Assembly (NCBI RefSeq): GCF_009674565.1
Contig: NZ_WKJL01000021.1
Location: forward strand, 1 to 64,000
Origin: Duganella aquatilis
Lineage (GTDB): Bacteria > Pseudomonadota > Gammaproteobacteria > Burkholderiales > Burkholderiaceae_D
Reading direction: 5' to 3'
Length of the DNA stretch: 64,000 nucleotides
The translations under genes were made by a program, and so were the position numbers. The notes below the pieces were generated by a model, which made no database searches, was not told the DNA's origin, and was given only the letters and a program-made list of their open reading frames with translations. Numbering within the stretch: position 1 is the first letter of the stretch; every line of letters begins with the position of its first letter. Positions 57,130 to 64,000 of this stretch are shown piece by piece.

Positions 57130-58177
57130 GGTTCTTCCTCGGATTGAGAGTCAAGGTGCGCACGGTGTCGCCGGTGCGGCAATGCAGGAGCTGTTGTTCA
57201 GCCTCCGGCAAGGCGACCGTGCCGTTGACCGGCACCGCCTGCGACAAAATCATGCGGAAATCTTTGAGCGTGGTGTTCGACACCAGCATCGGTTCGGTGG
57301 CCACCGTCTCCGGCGCGCAGGCGGAATCCCAGTCGGTCGCCGGGCCGATGTCGGACAGCGTGCTGTCGCGCATGGCGCGCAGTTCGGACACGCGCGCCTG
57401 CAGCACCGGGCCGGCGTCGAAGATATCGACATAGCCTTCGAAATACATGCCTTCCTGCTCCAGCAGGCGGCGCGCCGGCGCGGTCGAGGTATGGACCTTG
57501 CCGATCACTTCCTGCGCGTCGTCCGGCAGGTAGGCCACGTACAGCGGCTGGCGCGGCATCAGCTCGGCGATGAAGGACTTCTTGCCGACGGCGGTCAGCG
57601 CGTCGACGTGGTCGAAGTCCATCTTGAAGAAGTGGCGCCCCAGTCCTTCGTAGAACGGCGAACGGCCATTCTCCTCCTGGTAGCCGCGCATTTCGGCGAT
57701 CAGCTTTTCAGTGAACAGGTGCGGAAACTGCGCGATGAACAGGAAGCGGCATTTGGACAGCAGCTTGCCGTTGTTGCCGGTGCGGTAGTCCGGATGCAGG
57801 AACAGCGAGCACAGTTCGGTGCTGCCGGTCAGGTCGTTCGACAGGTACAACGTGTCCATACGGGTGAACACATCCAGCTCGCGGCTGGAGTGCACCAGCG
57901 TGCCGATGCGATAGTTGTAAAACGGCTCGGTCAGGCCGACCGATCCCTTGATGGCGCACACGCCGGCCAGGCGGCCGCTGTCGGTGTCCTCCATCACGAA
58001 CATGTAGTCGCGCTGTTCGGGCGGGATGGTTTCGGCGAACGAAGCGACGGCGATGTTCAGGCGGTCGCCCATCATCTTCATGTCCGGCTTGAGCGTGGTC
58101 ATGCCGCTGCCCACCTGCGTGGCCATCACATACAGGGCGTCGAGGTCTTCAGCTTGGATAGCGCGTACTACTAGCAT
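57122..58177 (-). CDS. aruG: Arginine N-succinyltransferase, second subunit (AruG/AstA-like)
   Basis: A 351-residue acetyltransferase-fold protein transferring succinate from succinyl-CoA to arginine. Typical AstA blocks are ELCSLFLHPDYRTGNNGKLL, FYEGLGRHFFKMDFDHVD and EGMYFEGYVDIFDAGPVL. It is the classical, E. coli AstA-like member of the pair; the preceding gene encodes the paralogous subunit. Pseudomonas uses such an AruF/AruG heteromer that acts on both arginine and ornithine. Confidence 0.94.
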   Translation of the reverse strand: MLVVRAIQAEDLDALYVMATQVGSGMTTLKPDMKMMGDRLNIAVASFAETIPPEQRDYMFVMEDTDSGRLAGVCAIKGSVGLTEPFYNYRIGTLVHSSRELDVFTRMDTLYLSNDLTGSTELCSLFLHPDYRTGNNGKLLSKCRFLFIAQFPHLFTEKLIAEMRGYQEENGRSPFYEGLGRHFFKMDFDHVDALTAVGKKSFIAELMPRQPLYVAYLPDDAQEVIGKVHTSTAPARRLLEQEGMYFEGYVDIFDAGPVLQARVSELRAMRDSTLSDIGPATDWDSACAPETVATEPMLVSNTTLKDFRMILSQAVPVNGTVALPEAEQQLLHCRTGDTVRTLTLNPRKNHG

Positions 58178-58193
58178 AGGTGGTCCGTTCTTC

Positions 58194-59228
58194 TTATATT
58201 CTGACGCAGATGACGGTATCGCCTTCGGCGACGTGCAGCGCTTCTTGTACTTCGATCGACAGCGCCACGCTCAGTTGCGAATCCAGCGCCGGGCAATGCG
58301 TGATGACGGCGCGGAAGTCGTGTTCGGAACCGGACGACACGGCGTAGCGCAGCTGCGGCTCGCGGCCACGGTCAGGCGTATCCACCGACGTGGAGACGCG
58401 GCGTTGCAGCGCGCCGGTGAAGGTGCGCAGCGAGTTTTTATGCGCCTGCAGAATCGGCCCGCCGTCGAAGATGTCGATGTAGTCGTCGGCTTCGAAGCCT
58501 TCGGCGGTCAGCAGGTTGAAGGCCAGTTCTCCGGACGGATGGATCTGGCCCATGGCCGCCTGCGCGTCGCCCGGCAGCAACGGCACGTAGACCGGATAGT
58601 GCGGCATCAGCTCGACGATCAGCGTGCGGTTGCGCGCGCCGCCGATGGTGCGTTCGGCGTCGAGGAAATCCATCTGGAAGAATTTGCGGCCCAGCGCATC
58701 CCAGAACGGCGAGCCGCCTTCGTTGTCGGTGACGCCGGCCAGCGGCACGAAGAAGCGCTCCGAGAAGCGATGCGGCGCCAGCACCGCCAGCATCAGGCGC
58801 GCGCGCGACAGCAGCGCCGCTTCCGGCGTGCCGTGTTCGCGCTCGCCGACGTAGAAGCTGGACAGCTGCGAATAGCCGGTCAGCTCGGAGCACAGCGTCA
58901 GCGCGTGCACGCTGTGGCTGATGTTCAGGTCGCGCGAGACCTGCTGGATCACGTCGTTACGGAAGGAGAAATAGGTGCCGTTGGAGCCGGCGGCGGCAAA
59001 CATGGCGGCGGTGCCGACGATCTGCTTGTCGTCCGACTCCAGCACCAGCAGGTAGCCCTCTTCGCTAGGGATGTCGACATGCGCGGCGAAGGAGGCGATC
59101 GACAGTTCGACCATGGCGCGGATTTTCTCGCGCGTCTTGGGCAGGGTATGCACTCCCGGCATGGGCACCGCGGCCAGCGCCTCAAGGGCGGCGATATCCG
59201 CAAGTTCGACCGGACGGACTACATACAT
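58194..59228 (-). CDS. aruF: Arginine/ornithine N-succinyltransferase, first subunit (AruF-like)
   Basis: A 344-residue paralogue of AruG; the two share FFQMDFLDAERTI, ADDYIDIFDGGPIL and the SSFYVGEREHGTPEAALLSR region, with lower identity elsewhere. The order aruF then aruG matches P. aeruginosa. It starts 93 bases after the astC stop and ends 16 bases before aruG. Confidence 0.93.
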   Translation of the reverse strand: MYVVRPVELADIAALEALAAVPMPGVHTLPKTREKIRAMVELSIASFAAHVDIPSEEGYLLVLESDDKQIVGTAAMFAAAGSNGTYFSFRNDVIQQVSRDLNISHSVHALTLCSELTGYSQLSSFYVGEREHGTPEAALLSRARLMLAVLAPHRFSERFFVPLAGVTDNEGGSPFWDALGRKFFQMDFLDAERTIGGARNRTLIVELMPHYPVYVPLLPGDAQAAMGQIHPSGELAFNLLTAEGFEADDYIDIFDGGPILQAHKNSLRTFTGALQRRVSTSVDTPDRGREPQLRYAVSSGSEHDFRAVITHCPALDSQLSVALSIEVQEALHVAEGDTVICVRI

Positions 59229-59321
59229 GGGAACTCCTTAGAGAATGCAAACGGCCCCGGCGCGCAAAACACGCAGGGCCGAAAAGTAAGCGGCGGAACC
59301 AGTCCGCCGCCAGGGTGCTGC

Positions 59322-60563
59322 TTACGCCGCTTTCAGCAGGCCATCCAGCGACAGGCGCAGGATGCGGTCCGCTTCGGCGATCTGTTCGTCGGAGACGATC
59401 AGCGCAGGCGCCAGGCGCACCACGTCCATGCCGGCGATCAGCACCATCATGCCGTTGGCTTCAGCGGCTTTCTGGATATCCTTCGAGCGGCCTTTCCACG
59501 CGTCGGTCACCACGATGCCCAACAGCAGGCCGGCGCCGCGCACTTGCGTGAACACTTGCGGATAATCGGCCACCAGCTTCTCCATGGTCGAACGCAGCTT
59601 GTTGCCCGCTTCCTTCACGCGCGCCAGGAAGGCTGGCTGGTTGATGGTGTCCAGCACGGCCAACGCCACGGTGGTGGCCAGCGGATTGCCGCCGTAGGTG
59701 GTGCCGTGCGAGCCGACGCTCAGCGTGGCGGCCAGTTCGTGGGTGGTCAGCATGGCGGCGATCGGGAAGCCGTTGCCCAGCGCCTTGGCCGAGGTCAGGA
59801 TGTCCGGGGTGATGCCATAGCTCATGTAGTGGAACAGCTCGCCGGTACGGCCCATGCCCGATTGCACTTCGTCGAAGATCAGCAGGGCGCCGGTTTTGTT
59901 GCACAGGTCGCGCAGCTCTTGCAGGAAGGCTTTGTCGCCCGGCACCACGCCGCCTTCGCCTTGCAGCGGCTCAACGATCACGGCGCAGACGTCGTCGCCG
60001 ATGGCGGCGCGGGCCGACTCGATGTCGTTGTAGGTGATGTGGTCGATCGACTGTGGCAGCGGCTCGAAGCCTTCGGTGTATTTCGACTGGCCGCCCACCG
60101 ACACGGTGAACAGCGTGCGGCCGTGGAACGACTGGTAGCACGAGATGATGCGCGACTTGTGCGCGCCGAACTTGGTGTGCGCGTATTTACGGGCCAGCTT
60201 CAGCGCCGCTTCGTTGGCTTCGGCGCCGGAGTTGCAGAAAAAGGCGCGGTCGGCGAAGGTCGCTTCGGTCAGGGCCAGGCCCAGGCGCAGCACCGGCTCA
60301 TTGGTGTAGCCGTTACCCAGGTGCCACAGGGTGTTGGCCTGGCGGGTCAGCGCTTCGACGATGACCGGATTGCAATGGCCCAGCGCGGCCACGGCGATAC
60401 CGGAGGTGAAGTCCAGATAGTGCTTGCCGGCCTGATCCCACAGGTCCAGGCCCGCGCCTCGGACCGGAACCATCGCTGCCGGTGCATAAGTAGGCACCAG
60501 GACTTCATCAAAAGTCTGACGAGTCACAGGACGGGTGGTTACGGTCGTATCTTTGGCGTTCAT
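59322..60563 (-). CDS. astC: Succinylornithine/acetylornithine transaminase AstC (AruC)
   Basis: A 413-residue class-III PLP aminotransferase giving N-succinylglutamate semialdehyde; relatives also serve as ArgD. ATG 60563 is chosen over a TTG five codons earlier. Motifs are [43 protein letters not shown] (PLP-binding Asp) and [14 protein letters not shown] (Schiff-base Lys). It is the first structural gene of the operon, behind a promoter with a perfect -10. Confidence 0.95.
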   Translation of the reverse strand: MNAKDTTVTTRPVTRQTFDEVLVPTYAPAAMVPVRGAGLDLWDQAGKHYLDFTSGIAVAALGHCNPVIVEALTRQANTLWHLGNGYTNEPVLRLGLALTEATFADRAFFCNSGAEANEAALKLARKYAHTKFGAHKSRIISCYQSFHGRTLFTVSVGGQSKYTEGFEPLPQSIDHITYNDIESARAAIGDDVCAVIVEPLQGEGGVVPGDKAFLQELRDLCNKTGALLIFDEVQSGMGRTGELFHYMSYGITPDILTSAKALGNGFPIAAMLTTHELAATLSVGSHGTTYGGNPLATTVALAVLDTINQPAFLARVKEAGNKLRSTMEKLVADYPQVFTQVRGAGLLLGIVVTDAWKGRSKDIQKAAEANGMMVLIAGMDVVRLAPALIVSDEQIAEADRILRLSLDGLLKAA

Positions 60564-60614
60564 GGCATTCCCTATCAATTGTGGGTACGGTGCGGCACAG
60601 CGCCGCGAGGACCC

Positions 60615-60657
60615 ATTATAAAAAGCGGGATGCTAAAGTTCTTTTCAAATGGCGACA
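60615..60657 (-). promoter_or_regulatory. astC operon promoter with ArgR-type half-site
   Basis: On the minus strand a perfect TATAAT lies at 60620-60615, about 50 bases before astC, but no good -35 exists at the right spacing. At 60657-60642 TGTCGC is followed by eight bases and AA, matching the half-site published for the P. aeruginosa AraC-type ArgR (TGTCGCN8AA). It would cover the -35 region, as expected for an activator. An upstream second half-site is poor. Confidence 0.55.
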
Positions 60658-60700
60658 AGAATTTTTACTTTTGGCCGCAAAGTAAACTTATCAGAATACC

Positions 60701-60793
60701 AAACCGGGGTCAGTGCCGACATTCGGACACGAGCACAACCGTAGCGCCGCTACGGTTGTGCTCGTGTCCGAATGTCGGCACTGACCCCGGTTT
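60701..60793. repeat. Long perfect palindrome, copy 4
   Basis: Arms of 46 bases (60701-60746 and 60748-60793) are exact reverse complements around a single C. From GGGGTCAG (60706) the arm reads TGCCGAC, ATTCGGACACGAGC, ACAA and CCGTAGCG, the same 41-base plan as copies 1 and 3. Its right end overlaps the stop codon of the regulator gene (60792-60794). It lies between that gene and the astC promoter, so it may separate the two transcripts. Confidence 0.97.
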
Positions 60794-61730
60794 ATCCTAT
60801 GAGCTTGCGCTGGCGTTCCTCGCGCGGCGTGTTGCCGAACAGGGCGCCGAAAGCGGTCGAGAAGTGCGAGCCGGAGGAAAAGCCGCACATCAGCCCCACC
60901 TGCACAATGGAATGATTGGTGTCCAGCAAGAGCTGGCGCGCCCGCTGCAGCCGCAGTTCCAGATAGTAACGGGACGGCAGGCTGCCCAGGTATTGCTTGA
61001 ACAGCCGCTCCAGCTGGCGCCGCGACAGGCCGACCAGGTTGGCGATGTCGTCGGTGGACAGCGGTTCCTCGATATTGGTCTCCATCAAGGTCACCGCTTC
61101 GGACAGGCGCGGCTGCAAGGCGCCGAAGCGCGCCTGCAGGGCCACGCGCTGGCGCTCCTCCGGCCCGCGCACGCGCTCGATGCACAGCGTTTCCTTGACG
61201 CTGGCCTGCACGGTGGCGCCGAACAGCATTTCGATCAGCGTCAGCGCGAAGTCGATCGACGCGGCGCCGCCACAGCAGCTCAGGTGGCGGCCGTCCAGCT
61301 CGAACAGGTGCGGGGTCAGGATGGCGCGCTCGGTGATGTCCTCGGTGTCGGCGTACAGCGCCCACGGCAGCGCGATGCGCACGCCCGCCATCAGTCCGGC
61401 GCTGGCCAGCCACAGCACGCCGGCGCCGACGCCGCCCCAATACTGCGCCGAACGGCAGCGCTCGATGACGGCGCGCGCCTGCTCGGGCGGCAGCGGCGCC
61501 TGTTGCTCATCGGCCACCAGCAGCGCCAGATGCCAGCCCGGCTGCGCCAGCACCACCTGCGCCGGCGTCATGGTCTCCAGTTGCAGCACATCGCGGCCCA
61601 GTTGCGCGGCGGCCAGCCGCAGCGGCTGCACCAGACCGGCCCAGGTGATGGAATCCGCCTCGCCGGCGTTGACCAGCAGCATGCGCAAGGGCTGCTGCTG
61701 GGCGAGGCTGGATAGGGAAACAAAAGACAT
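60792..61730 (-). CDS. GlxA/ArgR-type transcriptional regulator (DJ-1-like plus AraC HTH)
   Basis: A 312-residue protein. The N-terminal DJ-1/PfpI-like domain (about 1-185) probably senses the ligand. The C-terminal AraC/XylS domain contains LSTDDIANLVGLSRRQLERL and VGLMCGFSSGSHFSTAFGALF. This architecture is that of the Pseudomonas ArgR activator of arginine catabolism, and it lies directly upstream of astC on the same strand. The role as operon activator is inferred from position and from the putative site in the astC promoter. Confidence 0.88.
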   Translation of the reverse strand: MSFVSLSSLAQQQPLRMLLVNAGEADSITWAGLVQPLRLAAAQLGRDVLQLETMTPAQVVLAQPGWHLALLVADEQQAPLPPEQARAVIERCRSAQYWGGVGAGVLWLASAGLMAGVRIALPWALYADTEDITERAILTPHLFELDGRHLSCCGGAASIDFALTLIEMLFGATVQASVKETLCIERVRGPEERQRVALQARFGALQPRLSEAVTLMETNIEEPLSTDDIANLVGLSRRQLERLFKQYLGSLPSRYYLELRLQRARQLLLDTNHSIVQVGLMCGFSSGSHFSTAFGALFGNTPREERQRKLIG

Positions 61731-61734
61731 CGGG

Positions 61735-62649
61735 CTACTCCGGCGCCAGGGCCGTAGCGGGACGCTCGGTATTCCATTGGCTCACGATCATACCCGAGAT
61801 CAACAGCGCGGCGCCCAGCAGGCCGTTCCACGCCAGCGTCTCGCCGAGCCAGAAATACGCGAAGATGGCCGCACATCCCGGCTCGAAGGCGTAGATCACC
61901 GCCGCCTCGTTGGCGCTGCTGTGGCTCTGGCCCCAGGTTTGCAGGGAAATGATGCCAGCCGTGGCGACCACGCCCAGATAGATCAGGTTGACGCTGTACA
62001 TCTCCAGCCCCTTGGCGACATAGGCGATGTAGTTTGGCAAATCCTGGCTGCGCTCGGCCAGGCCCAGCGGCACCTCGGTGATCAGCAGCCAGGCCGCCGC
62101 GCACGCCGCCACGGTGACGATCTGCGAGGCGGTCAGCGCCATCAGCTTGTCCACCTTGCGGGTGGTGGCCTCCATGATCTTCACGTACAGGCCGAAGAGC
62201 AGCGCGCACAGCAGCGCCAGCGTATCGCCGCGTCCCCAGCTGAAACTGCCTTCCCAGCACAGCGCGAACAGGCCAGCCAGCGCCAGCAGCAAGGCCACCA
62301 GGATGCGCCGCTCCAGCCGCGCGCCCAGCGCCACGCCCAGCAGCGGCGGCACCAGCACGTTCAGGCCGGTGATGAAGGCGTTGCGGTTGGAACTGGTCAG
62401 CGCCAGCCCCTCGATCTGGAACACGTAGCACAGGAACAACACCACGCCGGCCAGCACGCCCCAGCGCAGGTCGCGCCAGCGCGCCCGCCACAGGAACGGC
62501 AACAGCAGCGCGCTGGCCAGCGCGAAGCGGCACAGCACGATCCAGCTGGCCGACAGATAGCCGGTCATATCCTTCATCGCAGGGAACGTCGTGCCCCAGA
62601 CCAGGGTCACAATCAACAGGGCGGCAACGCCGCGAAGGTGGTCAGGCAT
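61735..62649 (-). CDS. EamA/DMT-superfamily transporter
   Basis: A 304-residue protein starting at ATG 62649, with ten transmembrane helices in two EamA repeats; the first begins LLIVTLVWGTTFPAMKDM. It is probably an exporter of a small metabolite. It lies four bases upstream of the ArgR-like regulator on the same strand, so the two are probably co-transcribed, and it is divergent from the marR gene. Confidence 0.9.
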   Translation of the reverse strand: MPDHLRGVAALLIVTLVWGTTFPAMKDMTGYLSASWIVLCRFALASALLLPFLWRARWRDLRWGVLAGVVLFLCYVFQIEGLALTSSNRNAFITGLNVLVPPLLGVALGARLERRILVALLLALAGLFALCWEGSFSWGRGDTLALLCALLFGLYVKIMEATTRKVDKLMALTASQIVTVAACAAAWLLITEVPLGLAERSQDLPNYIAYVAKGLEMYSVNLIYLGVVATAGIISLQTWGQSHSSANEAAVIYAFEPGCAAIFAYFWLGETLAWNGLLGAALLISGMIVSQWNTERPATALAPE

Positions 62650-62729
62650 GGAGATTCTTATCGATATTGTAGTTTGGCATAGTGTACCCCGCCGGAAAGC
62701 CGGATGCGAAGCGGCTATAATCATGGCCT

Positions 62730-63191
62730 ATGGGTGAACGATTCTTGAAAAGCATCCGGCTACTGGCGGAATGCATGCAAGGCTATGAACGGCTCTCCGG
62801 CGAATACGTGCGCCGGAGCGGCCTGACGCACGCGCAGTTCGATATTATCGCCACGCTGGGCAATACGCCCGGCATGTCCTATAAAGAACTGGGCGACAAG
62901 ACACTGATCACCAAGGGCACCCTGACCGGCGTGATCGAACGGCTGGAGCAAAAAGGCCTGGTGGAACGTCAGCGCAACGATTGCGACAAGCGTTCTTTCT
63001 TTGTGCGGCTGACCAAGGAGGGCGAGCGGACATTTTGCACCGTGTTCCCCGAGGTCATCAGCAACAGCGGCAAGGTCTTCGCCGATTTTTCCGACGACGA
63101 CTTCGCCCGGCTTGAAAAAACCCTGTCCGAGCTTAAAAATGTGATCATGGCTGGCCAGACGGAATGCCCGTCCACCCGCGACTGCGATTAA
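62730..63191 (+). CDS. MarR family transcriptional regulator
   Basis: A 153-residue winged-helix repressor. DNA-binding parts are GMSYKELGDKTLITKGTLTG (recognition helix) and the wing QKGLVERQRNDCDKRSFFVRLT. It is divergent from the DMT transporter gene across 80 bases, so that transporter is a likely target. The conserved Asp/Arg pair of the wing (DCDKRS) is present. Confidence 0.92.
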   Translation: MGERFLKSIRLLAECMQGYERLSGEYVRRSGLTHAQFDIIATLGNTPGMSYKELGDKTLITKGTLTGVIERLEQKGLVERQRNDCDKRSFFVRLTKEGERTFCTVFPEVISNSGKVFADFSDDDFARLEKTLSELKNVIMAGQTECPSTRDCD

Positions 63192-63209
63192 AAAACCAAG
63201 GAAACAGAT

Positions 63210-63491
63210 TTGAAAACCTCTCTGCTGGAAGGCAAAAAGCCTGCCAAATTCGACAAGCACATCATCGGCAACCTGCTGCTGGACGTCGCCCCGGCTGACG
63301 AAGTGCGCCAGGAAGCGCTGATCGTCGGCGTGCGCAACGACGACGGCGAGATCTACCGCCTGATCGGCGCCTCGACCCACAACAGCTTCATGAACGCGGT
63401 CGAAGAACTGTTCGACCTGGGCCTGAGCGACGAGCTGCAAGACACCGACGAACCGGTGGAAGGCTGCGACGCCATCTTCAGCGAGCAGTAA
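63210..63491 (+). CDS. Hypothetical protein with TTG start
   Basis: A 93-residue acidic protein. The start is TTG 63210 with AAGGAAA about eight bases upstream, and no ATG is available near the N-terminus. The sequence contains HIIGNLLLDVAPADEVRQEAL, a predicted alpha/beta stretch with RLIGASTHNSFMNAVEELFDLG, and an acidic tail. I do not recognise it. It sits between marR and the HDOD gene. Confidence 0.72.
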   Translation: MKTSLLEGKKPAKFDKHIIGNLLLDVAPADEVRQEALIVGVRNDDGEIYRLIGASTHNSFMNAVEELFDLGLSDELQDTDEPVEGCDAIFSEQ

Positions 63492-63577
63492 CAGCGCCTG
63501 TGGGCTGAAAAAGACGCCGCAAAAAGTATTTTCCGAAAAAGTGCCACAAGGCAACATTCCGAGTATAATTTTTTGCA

Positions 63578-64000
63578 ATGGACAGACTCGACGCCTTCAA
63601 GACTATTGCTGCTCAAGCGAGCCGGGGCGAACTCACGTTCCCGGCCAACGTCAACGCCTCGCTGCGCCTGCAGCAGGCGCTGAACGATCCCGACTGCCAT
63701 ATCGAATCAGCTGCCAAGCTGATCCAGGCGGACCCGTTGCTGGCGGCGCGCAGCGTCGCCATCGCCAACTCGGTCGCCTACAACCGTTCCGGTACTGAAA
63801 TTTCCAGCGTGCGCGCGGCCGTGCAGCGCCTTGGCGTGCGCACGCTGCAATCGCTGGTGGCGGCGCTGATCGTGCGCCAGATCGGCAGCCAGGTCACCGA
63901 GCCGTCGCTGGCGGCCAAGATCAACCAGCTATGGGAGCACACCGCCCACGTGGCGGCGCTGTCGCAGGTCATCGCGCGGCGCGTCACCCATGTCGATCCG
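63578..64000 (+). CDS. HDOD domain protein (cut by the window end)
   Basis: The first 141 residues of a protein that continues past base 64000. It starts MDRLDAFKTIAAQASRGELT and contains the HDOD core: AAKLIQADPLLAARSVAIANS, then AVQRLGVRTLQSLVAALIV, with an EHTAHVAALSQVIARR helix at the end. HDOD proteins are catalytically dead HD-like signalling domains that often go with c-di-GMP or chemotaxis systems. Any C-terminal domain is outside the window. Confidence 0.85.
   Translation, partial: MDRLDAFKTIAAQASRGELTFPANVNASLRLQQALNDPDCHIESAAKLIQADPLLAARSVAIANSVAYNRSGTEISSVRAAVQRLGVRTLQSLVAALIVRQIGSQVTEPSLAAKINQLWEHTAHVAALSQVIARRVTHVDP

Noticed and set aside
58026-61715. Plus-strand 1229-codon open frame opposite aruG, aruF, astC and the regulator
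   Set aside because: Same antisense composition bias, and it runs straight through palindrome copy 4 and several well-supported genes.

Overview
The window is about 64 kb of dense, GC-rich chromosome with no gene-free stretch longer than about 250 bases. Gene content and order point to a betaproteobacterium of the Oxalobacteraceae (Massilia, Duganella or Janthinobacterium type). The clues are lptD-surA-pdxA-rsmA, AmgK/MurU cell-wall recycling, a split pntAA/pntAB/pntB transhydrogenase, and a Pseudomonas-style arginine succinyltransferase operon. It is almost entirely core and metabolic. I see no prophage, integrase, insertion sequence, CRISPR array, rRNA or tRNA.

Layout. 1-1.9 kb: hrcA and a HAD phosphatase, starting inside a long perfect palindrome. 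1.9-4.9 kb: a lipoprotein metallophosphoesterase, then two tandem repeat-domain lipoproteins ending in a clear terminator. 4.9-10.6 kb (minus): lptD-surA-pdxA-rsmA, outer-membrane assembly plus housekeeping. 10.7-15 kb (plus): amgK-murU-pepP-ubiH, with two 4-base start/stop overlaps. 15-18 kb (minus): pntAA-pntAB-pntB. 18.1-23.5 kb: Nudix hydrolase, mnmA, a degenerate receiver protein, a 5'-3' exonuclease, a GST and an FMN glutamate-synthase-like protein. 23.6-28.5 kb: iron block, with feoA-feoB-Cys-rich protein facing bfd-tonB across Fur-like sites, then a PNPOx-like protein and bfr with its own Fur-like site. 28.5-35.5 kb: GST, purB, a cytochrome b561-yceI-yceI operon, an S46 dipeptidyl-peptidase and an FMN reductase. 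35.5-45.5 kb: a degenerate metallo-beta-lactamase-fold protein, an M14 carboxypeptidase, a FUSC transporter, a LysR/SDR divergon, a DUF1857 protein, a DMT exporter, a diguanylate cyclase and an operon of two very small proteins. 45.5-48.4 kb: an amino-acid permease, a 39-residue membrane protein, a DUF1993 protein and an EF-hand protein. 48.5-61.7 kb (minus): an arginine catabolic operon, astC-aruF-aruG-astD-astB-gdhB-astE, with a DJ-1/AraC-type regulator upstream. 61.7-64 kb: a DMT transporter, a MarR regulator, an unknown 93-residue protein and the start of an HDOD protein.

The arginine operon is a complete pathway. Arginine is succinylated by AruF/AruG, hydrolysed by AstB, transaminated by AstC, oxidised by AstD and released as glutamate by AstE. 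The embedded giant NAD-glutamate dehydrogenase then converts glutamate to 2-oxoglutarate.

The most unusual signal is a family of dispersed long perfect palindromes at 1-83, 32506-32595 and 60701-60793, with a short relative at 15013-15036. The three long copies have one architecture: a 41-base arm running from GGGGTCAG to CCGTAGCG, with variable blocks between that differ among copies but are perfectly complemented within each copy. Each long copy lies within a few bases of a stop codon, or overlaps it. I could not tie them to a described element from sequence alone.
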